Notes: generated by a model from the sequence alone, not told the origin. A stretch of DNA of 64,000 nt from Planctomycetota bacterium (GCA_021776735.1 JAJFFH010000047.1:79076-143075); one strand, 5' to 3'. Shown: positions 27,475 to 37,616, numbered from the stretch's first letter. Numbers and translations: made by a program.

Positions 27475-30400
27475 ATGCGGGTTGTGGGAGCGACCGCTCC
27501 GGACTGGTACGCGCGATTCGGACCGGCCCCGCCCCTGGCGGACCGGCCGCGTCTCGGCGGGCTCTACGGCGGCGCGTTGGGCTTCGCGCTCGCGGCACTT
27601 GTGCCGCGCGGCGGGCCGGCGCTGGTCCTGCACGCGGACACACGGGACGGCGACGATCTGTTCGGCGAACTCGCGCTGTTTGGCATCGAACCCCATCGTC
27701 GCGACTTGTTTCCGGACTTGGACGACGACGAGCGCGGGCTCGAGCGGCTCGCGGTGCTCGAACGGCTGCGGCACGACGCCGACCGGATCATCGTCGCCTC
27801 GATGCGGGCCGCCGACCAGCCGGTTCCTGCGCCCGACGCGCTGCGCGCCGCCGGACTTCGCCTCGCGCCGGGTACCAGGGAAACGCGCGCGTGGGGACCG
27901 GACGCCTTGGCGCGGCGACTCGCCGAGGACGGCTGGGAACGCGCCTCGCTCGTGACGGCGCCGGGCGAGTTCAGCGTGCGCGGCGACATCGCGGACCTGT
28001 TTCCGGCCGGTTTTTCGGCGCCCGTGCGGCTTGAGTACTTCGGCGACGAGCTGGAGCAGATCCGAACGTTCGATCCGCAGACCCAGCGCGCGACCGGAAC
28101 CCGCGACGTGGTCCAATTCGCCACGCGCGCGCACGGGGCCAACGCGACCGCGCAAGGACCCGAGTTCGCGAAGCTCATCGACCACTTCGGCGAGAGCAGT
28201 CCGATCTTCCTGGTCGAGGGCTCGGCTGAAGAACGGGCGTGTCTTGCGAAACGCCCTGGCGCCGACCTCGACGCGCTGCCGGCGGGCGACATCGTCTATC
28301 GAGTGCGCCAGATCGAGCCCGTGGGAAGCGGTCCGGAGAAACTGCGCGAGCGGGTTGCCGAGACCGGTAGCGAAGCCAAGGAGGTCTTTTTCGCGTGCCG
28401 CAACGACGCCGAGGAAAAGCGGGTTCGCGAACTCCTGGGCGACACGGTGCCCGAGAGCCTGCGCTATGTCCGCGGCCGCCTGACCCGGTCATTTGTCCTT
28501 CCGGCCCGAGACATCGCCGTCCTTGGCTACGACGATCTCCTCCAACACCTGACGCGTCGCCAGCCCGCGCGACGCCGTACGCCGACGCGTCCGCTCGACG
28601 ACTTCTTGGATCTGGAATCCGGTGACTACGTCGCGCACCTGGCCCACGGCATCGGAATTTTTCGCGGCGTCGAGACAATCGAGAAGGATGGTGCGCCCGT
28701 CGAGCACTGTGCCGTGGAATTCGCCGATGGCGTGCGCGTGTTCGTACCGGTCACGAAGATCGATCTGATCCAGAAGTACGTCGGCGCACCACGCGGGCGG
28801 CCGCGGCTGGCCAAGCTCGGGGGAACGGCGTGGGGGAAGGCGAAAGAGCGCGCGAAGAAGGCCGTCAGCGATCTGGCGGTCCGCATGCTTGAAGTACAGG
28901 CGATGCGCGAAAAGAGCCCGGGGCTTGCGCATCCCGCCGATGACGATCTTCAACACGGATTCGAGGCTTCGTTTCCGTACGAGGAGACGCCGGACCAGCT
29001 CACGGCCATCGACGCGATCAAGGAGGACATGGAACGGCCGCGTCCGATGGACCGCCTGTTGTGCGGCGATGTCGGTTACGGCAAGACCGAGCTGGCGATG
29101 CGCGCCGCGTTCAAGGCGGTGATCGGCAACCGGCAGGCGGCCGTGCTCGTGCCGACGACCGTCCTTGCCGCACAGCACTTCACGACTTTTTGCGAGCGGA
29201 TGGCGGGCTACGCCGTGCGCATCGAAATGCTGTCGCGCTTTCGCACGGCGAAGGAGGCGCGCGCCATCATGGAGGGGCTCGAGGACGGCACGATCGACAT
29301 CGTGATCGGGACCCACCGGTTGCTGTCCCCGGCGATGCGTTTTGCAAACCTCGGCCTGGTGGTCATTGACGAGGAGCAACGATTCGGGGTAGAGCACAAG
29401 GAACGGCTCAAGTCGCTGCGCGCGACGGTGGACGTTCTCACGCTGACGGCGACGCCGATTCCGCGGACACTCAATCTCGCGCTGCTCGGACTGCGCGACA
29501 TCTCCAACCTGACGACCCCGCCCGAGGGACGCATGCCGATCGACACCGTCGTGCACGCGTACGACGAGAAGCTCATCTTGACGTACCTCTTGCGCGAACT
29601 GCGTCGCGGTGGGCAGGTCTACTTCGTGCACAACCGCGTGCAGACGATCTATCGCATCGTGCGGCTGGTCCAGGGTCTGGTGCCCGAGGCGCAGGTCGCG
29701 CTGGCGCATGGCCAGCAGCCGCGCAAGGCGCTCGAGGACGCGATGCTTCGATTCGTGCGTGGCGACGCCGACATCCTCGTCGCCACGACGATCATCGAGT
29801 CCGGGCTCGATATTCCGAACGCGAATACGCTGATCGTCGATCGCGCCGACCGGATCGGCCTCGCAGACCTGCACCAGTTGCGCGGACGCGTTGGGCGCGG
29901 CCGTCACAAGGCCCACGCGCTCTTTCTTCTCCCGCCCGAGCGCCGCCTGGTCCGCGAGATCGCCGAGAAGCGGATGCGCACGATCGAGGAGCACAGCGGC
30001 CTTGGCGCCGGCTTTCGCATCGCGCTCAAGGACCTCGAGATCCGTGGGGCGGGCAACATCCTCGGCGCCGAACAGAGTGGCTACATCGCGGACATCGGCT
30101 ACGAGCTGTATTGCCGGCTGCTCGAGAGCGCGGTCCGCGAGTTACGCAACGAAAAGGTCACCGCGCCGACCGACACCTACGTGGACCTGAACGTTGATGC
30201 GCGTTTTCCCGATCGCTACGTCGGAGACCGCGCGCTCAAGCTCGGCTTTTATCGCCGCGTTTCGGCAGCGCGGGACGGCGAGACGCTGGCGGCGTTGCGC
30301 GAGGAAATCGAGGACCGCTGCGGGCTGTTGCCCGAATCGGCCCGCTGCCTGTTCGCCGTCGCGAGGCTGCGCATCATCGGCCAGGACCACGGCATCGCCC

Positions 30401-30600
30401 GCTTCGCCTTGGCAACCGGCGGCACGTTGCAGATGACCATGACCAACCCGGACAAAGCCCTGCCGTTCCTGCGCCAGAAGCTCGGCCGCATGCTGCGCCT
30501 GCCGGAGGGCCCGCTCGCCATCTACGCCGAACCGGTCCGCCCGCCCCGCCCGGCCGCCGCGCTCGCCCGGTATCTGGAGCTACTGGACGACTCGCCGTAG
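27475..30600 (+). CDS. mfd: transcription-repair coupling factor
   Basis: About 1041 residues from ATG (MRVVGATAPDWYARFG); a longer in-frame start would run through the repeat upstream. Mfd pushes stalled RNA polymerase off damaged DNA and recruits UvrA. Visible parts: a UvrB-like N-terminal region (GEFSVRGDIADLFPAG), the RNA-polymerase-interacting domain near 380-430 (DDFLDLESGDYVAHLAHGIG), a helicase core with CGDVGYGKTE near 529 and DEEQRFGVEHKE near 631, and the translocation motif region with IESGLDIPNANT and QLRGRVGRGRHKA. A dispersed 12-mer encodes DIAVLGYDD near 347, where other Mfd proteins have a similar hydrophobic strand. Confidence 0.96.
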   Translation: MRVVGATAPDWYARFGPAPPLADRPRLGGLYGGALGFALAALVPRGGPALVLHADTRDGDDLFGELALFGIEPHRRDLFPDLDDDERGLERLAVLERLRHDADRIIVASMRAADQPVPAPDALRAAGLRLAPGTRETRAWGPDALARRLAEDGWERASLVTAPGEFSVRGDIADLFPAGFSAPVRLEYFGDELEQIRTFDPQTQRATGTRDVVQFATRAHGANATAQGPEFAKLIDHFGESSPIFLVEGSAEERACLAKRPGADLDALPAGDIVYRVRQIEPVGSGPEKLRERVAETGSEAKEVFFACRNDAEEKRVRELLGDTVPESLRYVRGRLTRSFVLPARDIAVLGYDDLLQHLTRRQPARRRTPTRPLDDFLDLESGDYVAHLAHGIGIFRGVETIEKDGAPVEHCAVEFADGVRVFVPVTKIDLIQKYVGAPRGRPRLAKLGGTAWGKAKERAKKAVSDLAVRMLEVQAMREKSPGLAHPADDDLQHGFEASFPYEETPDQLTAIDAIKEDMERPRPMDRLLCGDVGYGKTELAMRAAFKAVIGNRQAAVLVPTTVLAAQHFTTFCERMAGYAVRIEMLSRFRTAKEARAIMEGLEDGTIDIVIGTHRLLSPAMRFANLGLVVIDEEQRFGVEHKERLKSLRATVDVLTLTATPIPRTLNLALLGLRDISNLTTPPEGRMPIDTVVHAYDEKLILTYLLRELRRGGQVYFVHNRVQTIYRIVRLVQGLVPEAQVALAHGQQPRKALEDAMLRFVRGDADILVATTIIESGLDIPNANTLIVDRADRIGLADLHQLRGRVGRGRHKAHALFLLPPERRLVREIAEKRMRTIEEHSGLGAGFRIALKDLEIRGAGNILGAEQSGYIADIGYELYCRLLESAVRELRNEKVTAPTDTYVDLNVDARFPDRYVGDRALKLGFYRRVSAARDGETLAALREEIEDRCGLLPESARCLFAVARLRIIGQDHGIARFALATGGTLQMTMTNPDKALPFLRQKLGRMLRLPEGPLAIYAEPVRPPRPAAALARYLELLDDSP
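28513..28524 (+). repeat. dispersed 12-mer copy (coding, DIAVLG)
   Basis: Exact TT-type copy followed by GGCT in mfd. Confidence 0.85.
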
Positions 30601-30806
30601 TGCCCCAGGCTAGCGCCAGGCAAGTGCTAATGGACGTTCTGCCCGCAGCGCCACCTTTCGCCCAAGGGCGTACTTCTCCGTCAGCGTCGCGGCTTTTCGG
30701 TGGTAAGCGGCGATACTGCTGGTCCACGCCTTGGAGCCGAACGTGCGAGCCACCTTCAGCCCCTTTGGGTCCACTACCTGCGCGGAGGGACGCACGGCGA
30801 GTCGTG

Positions 30807-33800
30807 CTATTTGGCCTTGTCGAAGTGCACGGTCGTGGCGGTGCCGGATTCAACCGTGACGGGGGTGCTGGCGACCTCGGTCCACGCGCGCTTGGTCGCG
30901 TTCCAGGTCAGCAGGCGCGCGCGGTAGGAGCCGGGGTTCAGGTCGTCGCAGGAAAAGCGGCCGTCACCGTCGGGCTTCACGTTGCGGGACGTGCGTCCGA
31001 ATGTCCTTTGGATTGCCTTGGCGAGCAGGGCGTCGGACTTTTTGGCGGGTCCGACCGATGACGCTGCCGTTGGCGTGAGCTGGACCGTCACATGCGGTGC
31101 TTTCGGGATCTCGTTCAGACGACCCGTGACCGACCCGACCCGTTGCATCGCCAGGCGAACTTCGGTCACGTCGTTCGCGGCCGCTTCGTAGGCGACGGCC
31201 TTCCAGCCCCAGCCCTTGGCGCGGACGATCACGATGCCCCGGCCCGGGGCCAGATCCAACGTCGTGCCGTCATGCTCGACCTGCAGGAAACCGGTGCCGG
31301 GGGGCACGCCCAGCCCTTGTTCGGGTGTCGCTGCAAACTCGACTTCGCCGAGGGCCGGTCCTGCAACCAGGAGCCGCAGTCGTGCCGGGCCGGCCGTGAG
31401 GATCGTGTTCTCCCGGTTCAGCTCGACAGGTATTCGCATCCGCGCCTGCTTGCCGGCACCCCACACCGACACAAGATAGTCCCCCTCCCCCCTCTCGACT
31501 TCGTCGAAGCGGAACCGGCCGTCCGCGTCCGTTTGCAGTATCCAGGACGTCGTACCCGCAAGGCCGACGTTGATGCCGGCGACGGGCTCGCCCGCGCTAT
31601 CGACGACCCGGCCAAACACCGCGTCGCCCGCGCCCCAGACGACCTCGATGTGTTTGTGTTCGCCCGCGCGGAGCGCGATCGCGCGACGGGTGTGTTCCAG
31701 ATGCATCCGGAAGTTGCCGGCGGGCAGGGGCGACAGCTCGATGCGGCCGTCTTGGTCTGTCTTTTGGAGCATCGTCTTGGTCAGGGATAAGAGAGCCACG
31801 CCATAGTCCGGTTGCACGCTCGACCAGGTCGGCGCGCGCGGGATCGTGCGGCGCAACTGGATCAACTTGCCCGGCAACGGCGCGCCGGCCGGATTCTTCA
31901 CGACGACCGTCACTCGCGCGGCCCGCGTCGCCCGCAGCTCGACACCGATGCGCGTGCCGGGCCGGATCGGAGTGTTGTCCTGGACGGCGGGCGCGTGCGG
32001 CGGCAGCAACGCGATCAGGGTGCGCACGCCGGGATCGGGAACGGCGTGATGTGCGGGCGTGAGCATCTTGATTTCGAGCGAGAACCGCCCGTCGGCGCCG
32101 GTCCACGCGGAGACCGACGGCAGCGCGACGTAGACCCGCTCGAAGATGTTGCCAAGCCCCGCCACGAGCACCGGCGCGCCGGCGACCGGGCGCCCCTCGG
32201 GATCCTTGACGATTCCGTCGATGCGCATCGAGCGTCGCAACGGCATGAGGTCGCGGTCGAGCGGGAGGATTTCGTACCCCGGCGCGGTTACGTAGCGTCC
32301 GTAGTAGCCGTCTTGGTTGGGATAACGCACGAGACCTTCGGCGTCGGCCAAAAAACGCCGGCGGGCGATGTCTTGGGAGAACGACGGCGTGCCGCGCGAG
32401 CTGCCGATGGTGAGATAACCGTCGGTCAGAGGCGCGTTGGTCGTGGCGTCAACGAGGCGGACGGTGCGCATCGGCACGCGAGGAACGGTCACTTCGATCA
32501 CGTCGCTGCCGGGCTCGTAGATGCGCTCGACGTAGCCGAGATCGGGCCGATTCGGTTCGACCACGAGGAGGAGTTCGCGTGTTTTCGACGATGGCAACTG
32601 CGCGATCCCGTCCGCGCCGGTCCGTACTTCCGCGAGCGTCTGGCGAGTCTGTCCGCGCGCCGCCGATGTCTCGATGCGCACGTCGGCCCCGGCGAGTGCG
32701 CCTCCCTCCGGATCCCGAACGAGGACGCGGACGGGGTTGCTGCGGTGCACCGTGACCGTCGTGAACGCGCCCGGTACGACGGGGCCGGCAAACGTCGCGG
32801 CGTAACCCTCCGCCGTGGCGCGCAGGCAGGAGCTCGACTCGAACGGTCGCGTGATTCGAAAGCGACCCTCGGTATCGGTCGTGGTCGCGGGTTCCTCGAA
32901 CTGCTCCGCTTCCCGGCGCAGCACTTCGTCGGGCATGATGAAGCGCGCGACACTCTCAGGGCCCGCCGGCCCCGAAGCGACGAAGAGCAACGCGACGCGG
33001 GCCCCGGCGACACCCGCCCCGTCGGCATTGACGACGCGCCCCGAGAACGTGTACACGCCGCCCGAGTTGGGTGCGATCGGCACGGACCTACCGGTGGCGA
33101 CCGGCGTTGAAGCGTCGGCCTCGGCCTCCTGGGCCCGTTCGGTCATGGACTGTCGGTCCGCTGCGGATCGCGAGCCGTCCTCGGAACTCGACCAGATCAG
33201 GAGCGCCACGACCGCACCCACAAGGACCACGACGATTGCTTTTTTCATAAAGACCCCCAGGGCTCCCGCCAAGGCGATACCCGTCGCTGCGCCTCCGGTC
33301 GCGCCGTGGTGGATCCACGGCGCCATCAGCAGCGACCATGCGGTGCGGTCGCCGTTGTATTCACTGTCGAGTTGGGCGCGCAGCATCGTGAGCGCGCGAT
33401 AGAGCCGCGACTTCACCGTCCGGACCGGCGTCCCGCTCGCGGCGGCGATCTCGGCCGGAGAGTGGCCGTCGAAGTAGCGGTGCAGGATGGCGGAGCGGTA
33501 CGGCTCGGCGAGGGCCCGCACCGCGGCCGTCATCCGGCGCTGCAGTTCGAGCCGCGCGGCGACCTCGCCGGGAGACGACAGCGGCCGCGGCCCCGGCGCG
33601 CCCGTCTCCCGCCGCTGCCGCCGTGTGCGGCTGCGCCGCTTGCGAAACGCGAGGTTGCGCGCCACGGTGGCGAGCCAGGCGCGCAGATTCGAACCGGAGC
33701 GCGGAGGCCGCTCAAGGGCCGCCAGAAACGTCCCTTGCACGACATCCTCCGCGTCGTGCGCATCGCCAAGCAGACTTTGAGCGAGTGCACGAAGAAAGCC

Positions 33801-33845
33801 GGCGTGCTGGAGGAGGCCGTCAGGCGGCGGGATCGGTTTTGCCAT
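30807..33845 (-). CDS. ECF-type sigma factor fused to membrane helix and surface repeats (long paralog)
   Basis: About 1012 residues from MAKPIPPPDGLLQHAGFLRA. Residues 1-170 are a sigma domain: AEDVVQGTFLAALERPP in region 2 and TPVRTVKSRLYRALTMLRAQ in region 4. A membrane helix follows near 200-220 (KKAIVVVLVGAVVALLIW), then about 780 residues of carboxypeptidase-regulatory-like beta domains (GRVVNADGAGVAGARVALLF, GIVKDPEGRPVAGAPVLVAG, GRVVDSAGEPVAGINVGLAG). It shares architecture and N-terminal sequence with the 0.5-2.5 kb protein but carries more repeats. No dispersed 12-mer inside. Divergent from the SurA-like gene. Confidence 0.87.
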   Translation of the reverse strand: MAKPIPPPDGLLQHAGFLRALAQSLLGDAHDAEDVVQGTFLAALERPPRSGSNLRAWLATVARNLAFRKRRSRTRRQRRETGAPGPRPLSSPGEVAARLELQRRMTAAVRALAEPYRSAILHRYFDGHSPAEIAAASGTPVRTVKSRLYRALTMLRAQLDSEYNGDRTAWSLLMAPWIHHGATGGAATGIALAGALGVFMKKAIVVVLVGAVVALLIWSSSEDGSRSAADRQSMTERAQEAEADASTPVATGRSVPIAPNSGGVYTFSGRVVNADGAGVAGARVALLFVASGPAGPESVARFIMPDEVLRREAEQFEEPATTTDTEGRFRITRPFESSSCLRATAEGYAATFAGPVVPGAFTTVTVHRSNPVRVLVRDPEGGALAGADVRIETSAARGQTRQTLAEVRTGADGIAQLPSSKTRELLLVVEPNRPDLGYVERIYEPGSDVIEVTVPRVPMRTVRLVDATTNAPLTDGYLTIGSSRGTPSFSQDIARRRFLADAEGLVRYPNQDGYYGRYVTAPGYEILPLDRDLMPLRRSMRIDGIVKDPEGRPVAGAPVLVAGLGNIFERVYVALPSVSAWTGADGRFSLEIKMLTPAHHAVPDPGVRTLIALLPPHAPAVQDNTPIRPGTRIGVELRATRAARVTVVVKNPAGAPLPGKLIQLRRTIPRAPTWSSVQPDYGVALLSLTKTMLQKTDQDGRIELSPLPAGNFRMHLEHTRRAIALRAGEHKHIEVVWGAGDAVFGRVVDSAGEPVAGINVGLAGTTSWILQTDADGRFRFDEVERGEGDYLVSVWGAGKQARMRIPVELNRENTILTAGPARLRLLVAGPALGEVEFAATPEQGLGVPPGTGFLQVEHDGTTLDLAPGRGIVIVRAKGWGWKAVAYEAAANDVTEVRLAMQRVGSVTGRLNEIPKAPHVTVQLTPTAASSVGPAKKSDALLAKAIQRTFGRTSRNVKPDGDGRFSCDDLNPGSYRARLLTWNATKRAWTEVASTPVTVESGTATTVHFDKAK

Positions 33846-33904
33846 CGCTTCCTACGTACTACAAGCCCGCCGGGGCGGTGGCGACTGCGGAAATCCGTCC
33901 AAGA

Positions 33905-33915
33905 ATCCCGTCCGT
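33905..33915 (+). repeat. near copy of the dispersed 12-mer (one base deleted)
   Basis: ATCCCGTCCGT followed by ATGCT, as at 41939. It lies between the divergent sigma-fusion and SurA-like genes. Confidence 0.6.
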
Positions 33916-33961
33916 ATGCTGACGTTCCAGGCTGTTCGGGGGGGCTGGTATCGTGGCGGGC

Positions 33962-35062
33962 ATGCGTTGGCAGGCCTTGGGGCTCATGGGCCTTGCGATT
34001 CTCGCACTGGCGGTTCGGGCCGCGGACGAGGATCCGAAACACGATATCGCGGGTTTTCCGATCACCTTCAACGAGGAGATCATCACCCGCAACGATGTCT
34101 TGCGCGAAGTCGATGGGGACGAGAAGGTCCTGGGCGACGCGAACGTTCTGGCCGATTTGCGCGACGGTCTCTTGCGGCGCAAGCTGGCGGAGCAGGTCGG
34201 AGCCGATTTGGGGCTCGAGGTCAAGGACGGCGAAGTCGAGCTGATCATGCGCAACCACATCGAGGTGCGCGGGGGCGACGCCAAGTTTTTTGAGTGGCTG
34301 TTCCAGCGCGGCGACACCTTGGCGCGATTTCGCAACGAAATCAGGCAGCAACTGCTGAAGAGCAAGCTTGACCAGCTCTTTCGCATCGGCTTCACGCCCG
34401 GGCAATCGACACTGCTGCCGTGGCGCGTACGACCCACGCCCAGGGAAATCGCGGTGGCCTTTCGCAACGACCCCGCGCGTCTGCAGGCCAAGATCAGGGT
34501 CCAGCGCGTCGATTTGACCGTCGGTCTGACCAAAGACGAGCGCCGTCGGCTCGCGATCCTGAGCATGGATGGGACTTCGCCCGAAGACATCAAGAAAGAG
34601 GCGGGCCAAAAACTTAAGCCGCGGATCGAAAAGGCCATGAAGCTGGTCAAGGACGGCGATGTTTCCGGGGCGTCCAAGCTTCCCGGGACCAAGGTCCAAA
34701 AGGCCTGGGTCGAGATCGAACGCGAAAAAAGCCGCCGGCCCGACGTCGAGTTCCTCCGACAGGGCAAGGTGGGAGCCTGGAGCCAGCCTTTCCTGCAGTC
34801 AGACGGCGCGTCCGTCCGGTTCCTGCAGGTGATGGAGCGCAAGCACCCGGTCCAGGGCGACACCCCGGGCATCAAGGACTCGCAGGCCTATACCCTTCGC
34901 ATTCGGGAGCTTCGGGCGCGGAAATGGCGTGCCGTGGCCCGTCTCCGGGCGCTCGACAAATCGACGGTCAGGCCCGAGAGGGTCCGGACCGGCCTCCGTA
35001 CCCAACTCGTGACGGAGCTGAAAGCGGCCGAAAAGACACTGCGCGCCTTGGGAATTCACTAG
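33962..35062 (+). CDS. SurA-like periplasmic chaperone/PPIase-like protein
   Basis: About 366 residues from MRWQALGLMGLAILALAVRA, a signal peptide (a GTG three codons earlier is possible). The mature part starts with a SurA-N-like pattern: FNEEIITRNDVLREV, then LRRKLAEQVGADLGLEVKDGEVE and FRNEIRQQLLKSKLDQLF. No clear parvulin PPIase domain can be picked out, so a chaperone role is likelier than isomerase activity. A dispersed 12-mer gives VKDGDVSGASK in a low-conservation stretch near residue 230. A near copy with one base deleted lies just upstream at 33905. Confidence 0.7.
   Translation: MRWQALGLMGLAILALAVRAADEDPKHDIAGFPITFNEEIITRNDVLREVDGDEKVLGDANVLADLRDGLLRRKLAEQVGADLGLEVKDGEVELIMRNHIEVRGGDAKFFEWLFQRGDTLARFRNEIRQQLLKSKLDQLFRIGFTPGQSTLLPWRVRPTPREIAVAFRNDPARLQAKIRVQRVDLTVGLTKDERRRLAILSMDGTSPEDIKKEAGQKLKPRIEKAMKLVKDGDVSGASKLPGTKVQKAWVEIEREKSRRPDVEFLRQGKVGAWSQPFLQSDGASVRFLQVMERKHPVQGDTPGIKDSQAYTLRIRELRARKWRAVARLRALDKSTVRPERVRTGLRTQLVTELKAAEKTLRALGIH
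34649..34660 (-). repeat. dispersed 12-mer copy (coding, KDGDVS)
   Basis: Exact TT-type core in the SurA-like gene; flank GACC. Confidence 0.8.
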
Positions 35063-35495
35063 CCCGGATATTCGTGGCCACGTGACGCATCGGACCAGCT
35101 GCCTTGTTCAGAAGCCGGTTTTTTGATTGGCACCGTCGCCGTCCGCCCATTTCCGGCCGTCCGTTCTGGTCGAGGACAGATCGTCGAGGTCGAGGAACGA
35201 CGAAGAGATCGGCGATCTGGACCGGCCAAAACCCGCTTGGTCGTGAATAATGCGGGCCTTACCCGGCTGCGGTCGCGGCGAGGATATCGCCGTCCGTCGG
35301 CTCTTTGTGGCGTAAGTTGTTTCTGGACAAGAGGTTGTGGATTCCGAAGAAATCCGCGAACCCTTTCCGGGCCCGCTCGTTTGTTTTTTCTAGAATGAGC
35401 GACGTCGGTGGCTGAATGCCGCTGGATCCTCAGCTCACGCAAGACGACTTGGTTCCCCGGAGTTAGATTTTTCTGGGAGATAGAGAGAGATACCT
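35063..35495. other. 433-base intergenic region before the first cyclase-like gene
   Basis: No gene seen. It holds an exact dispersed 12-mer at 35286-35297 and a degraded look-alike near 35130 (CGTCGCCGTCCGCCC). A T-rich stretch with TAGAAT near 35391 could be part of a promoter for the downstream gene; this is weak. GGGAGAT lies about 15 bases before the downstream ATG. Confidence 0.5.
35286..35297 (+). repeat. dispersed 12-mer copy (intergenic)
   Basis: Exact GT-type copy followed by CGGCT, upstream of the first cyclase-like gene. Confidence 0.88.
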
Positions 35496-37031
35496 ATGCG
35501 AAGGATTACCGACCATCGCTTCGAAGACGGCGGCTTTAACGAATCCATCCAAGGCATCGTCAAGAATGCGCCGTGGTGGATGATCTCGCTGGTCATCCAC
35601 GCTGTCGCATTCGCGATCCTGACCCAGATTCCCTTCGAGGTTCTCAAGAAGGAACCGCTCGTCGCGCTCCAGTCCGACAAGAGCGACAAGGACGAGGATC
35701 TCGAGGAAGAAGAAGAGCTCGAGGAAGAAGAGATCGAGGAAGACGTCACCGAGGAGCCGATCGAGACCGAAGAAATCTCCGACCACAACGAGGTCGATAC
35801 CGATTCGGATTTCGAAGAGACCGCGGGTGACGACGGGATGTCCGACGCGCCCTTCACTGGTCCCAGCGACAACCCGGCGATCGGTCTGGGCGGCGGCGCG
35901 GGCGGCGGCAAGCGCGGTCGCGGCGGTCGGCGTAACCTGCGGGCCGGCGGTGGCAGCAAGAAGACGGAGAACGCCGTCGACCTGGGCTTGAAGTGGCTGG
36001 CGGACCACCAGGACGTCGGTTCCGACGGCAAGTGGGACGCCGACGACTTCATGAAGCACGATCCGCCGGAGGACAAGTGCGACGGTTCGGGCGGACAGCT
36101 CTACGACGTGGGGCTCACCGGACTCTCGCTCCTTGCGTTCCTGGGCGCCGGTTACACGGACCGCGGCTCGAAGAAAGAGAACAAGTACGCCAAGAACGTG
36201 CGCAAGGGCCTGCGGTACCTGATGCAGAGCCAGGCCGAGGACGGAGTCTTCGGTACGCGTGCGACGCACAGCTTCATGTACAACCACTCGATCGCGACGC
36301 TGGCGATGTGCGAGGCTTTCTGGATGACCGGAAACCCACGCTACAAGAAGCCGGCGCAGGAAGGGCTGAACTTCCTCGCGATGTCGCGCAACCCGTACAT
36401 GGCCTGGCGTTACGAGCCGCGCGGCGGCGAGAACGACACGTCGGTGACGGGCTGGTGCGTGATGGCGCTGAAGTCCGGCAAGTTTGCGAACCTCGAGGTC
36501 GATCCGGACGCGTTCGACGGAGCGCGCCAGTGGGTGGACAAGATGACCGATCCGAACTTCGGCCAGGTCGGCTACAACTTCCCCGGCGGTTCGCCCGCGC
36601 GGCCGGAAGGCAAGCAGGACCGCTTCCCGGCCGAGAAGTCCCAGTCGATGACGGCGGCGGGCATCTTGACGCGTATCTTCCTGGGCGAGGATCCTCGCAA
36701 CAGCGAGATGATCAAGAAGGGCGCCAAGCTTTGTCTGGGCTTGGTGCCGACCTGGAACCCGGACGACGGCTCGATCGACATGTACTACTGGTACTACGCG
36801 ACGCTGGCGATCTATCAGGTCGGCGGCGCCACGTGGAAGACCTGGAACGAGGCGATGAAGAAAGCGATCGTGGACAACCAGCACCAGCGGGGCAGCGGCT
36901 CCCGCACCGGGAGCTGGGATCCGATCGGTTGCTGGGGCGATGACGGCGGTCGCGTGTACGCCACAGCCACGATGGTCATGTGCCTGGAAATCTACTACCG
37001 CTACGACAAGGTCTTCGGCTCGGGCCGATAG
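35496..37031 (+). CDS. membrane-anchored squalene-cyclase/prenyltransferase-repeat protein
   Basis: About 511 residues. An N-terminal helix (NAPWWMISLVIHAVAFAILT) anchors the protein. A highly acidic stretch (about 60-110, many E and D) and a Gly/Arg-rich linker lead to the repeat domain at about 160-511. That domain has the alpha/alpha-barrel pattern of cyclase and prenyltransferase repeats: LKWLADHQDVGSDGKWDADD, YNHSIATLAMCEAFWMTG, GWCVMALKSG, SMTAAGILTRIFLGED. The catalytic DxDD of squalene cyclases is not evident, so it may be a binding fold. A terminator-like hairpin follows. The downstream paralog is nearly identical over the repeat domain. Confidence 0.82.
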   Translation: MRRITDHRFEDGGFNESIQGIVKNAPWWMISLVIHAVAFAILTQIPFEVLKKEPLVALQSDKSDKDEDLEEEEELEEEEIEEDVTEEPIETEEISDHNEVDTDSDFEETAGDDGMSDAPFTGPSDNPAIGLGGGAGGGKRGRGGRRNLRAGGGSKKTENAVDLGLKWLADHQDVGSDGKWDADDFMKHDPPEDKCDGSGGQLYDVGLTGLSLLAFLGAGYTDRGSKKENKYAKNVRKGLRYLMQSQAEDGVFGTRATHSFMYNHSIATLAMCEAFWMTGNPRYKKPAQEGLNFLAMSRNPYMAWRYEPRGGENDTSVTGWCVMALKSGKFANLEVDPDAFDGARQWVDKMTDPNFGQVGYNFPGGSPARPEGKQDRFPAEKSQSMTAAGILTRIFLGEDPRNSEMIKKGAKLCLGLVPTWNPDDGSIDMYYWYYATLAIYQVGGATWKTWNEAMKKAIVDNQHQRGSGSRTGSWDPIGCWGDDGGRVYATATMVMCLEIYYRYDKVFGSGR

Positions 37032-37037
37032 AACGGC

Positions 37038-37060
37038 GGGGCGGCTTGCGGAGCCGCCCC
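37038..37060 (+). terminator. terminator-like hairpin after the cyclase-like gene
   Basis: GGGGCGGCT and AGCCGCCCC pair around TGCGG, seven bases past the stop codon, followed by GCGTTTCTT. Confidence 0.7.
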
Positions 37061-37069
37061 GCGTTTCTT

Positions 37070-37201
37070 GGCTCAACGGCTCACGCCGTTGATGCCTCTG
37101 GCTCGGTCGGGCCAAGGACAATGCCTGACCACGAGGCGCGCCCCGTGGTCAGGCGCTGGCTGGCTCAGCGGCTCACCCCGTTGATGCCTCTGGATCGGTC
37201 G
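37070..37201. repeat. pair of 40-bp direct repeats around a hairpin
   Basis: Near-identical 40-base copies at 37070-37109 and 37162-37201 each contain the palindrome CAACGGCTCACGCCGTTG or a close variant. Between them a perfect 11-bp hairpin (37123-37133 with 37144-37154) is built on CCTGACCACG. Related palindromes occur again at 58.1-58.25 kb. Confidence 0.75.
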
Positions 37202-37260
37202 CGTTCGAGGATGCGCTTGCGGAGCGCGACATCGAACGATCCCCTGTGTCCTTTGTGACT

Positions 37261-37616
37261 GAACCAGTTTCGGGCGATGAGAAGGTCTGGCCACAGAGAT
37301 CACAGAGATCACAGAGATCACAGAGGTCAGAGAGGGGAGACTCGATCACGACCACTTCCAGGCCCAAGTCCTCGGAACAAGGACTGGCGCTCCGGCCGGG
37401 CGAAAAAAGGAGTGCGCAAGTTGCGGTCTCTGTGATCCCGGTGCCCGCGGTGGCTTAGACCCAGTTCCCGGCCGATGAGAAGTTCTGGCCACAGAGATCA
37501 CAGAGATCACAGAGGTCAAAGAAGGGAGACGCGATCACGGCCACTTCTTGGCCCAAGTCCTCTGGAACAAGGACTGGCGCTCCGGCTGCGCCTGAAGAAG
37601 GAGTGCGCATCGCGTC
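37261..37616. repeat. two diverged direct copies of a ~150-bp intergenic unit with CACAGAGAT tandem repeats
   Basis: Copy A (about 37261-37424) and copy B (about 37459-37616) share, in order, GATGAGAAG, CTGGCCACAGAGATCACAG, a GGGAGAC motif, CCCAAGTCCTC, GGAACAAGGACTGGCGCTCC and GGAGTGCGCA. Each starts with tandem 9-mers of CACAGAGAT, three or two in number, then CACAGAGGTC. No coding frame is convincing. The rest of the 829-base gap between the cyclase-like genes holds the 40-bp pair and a dispersed 12-mer at 37751. Confidence 0.8.

Noticed and set aside
30610..30795. 61-codon minus-strand frame from GTG between mfd and the sigma fusion
   Set aside because: No ribosome-binding site and no family; composition alone is not enough to call a gene.
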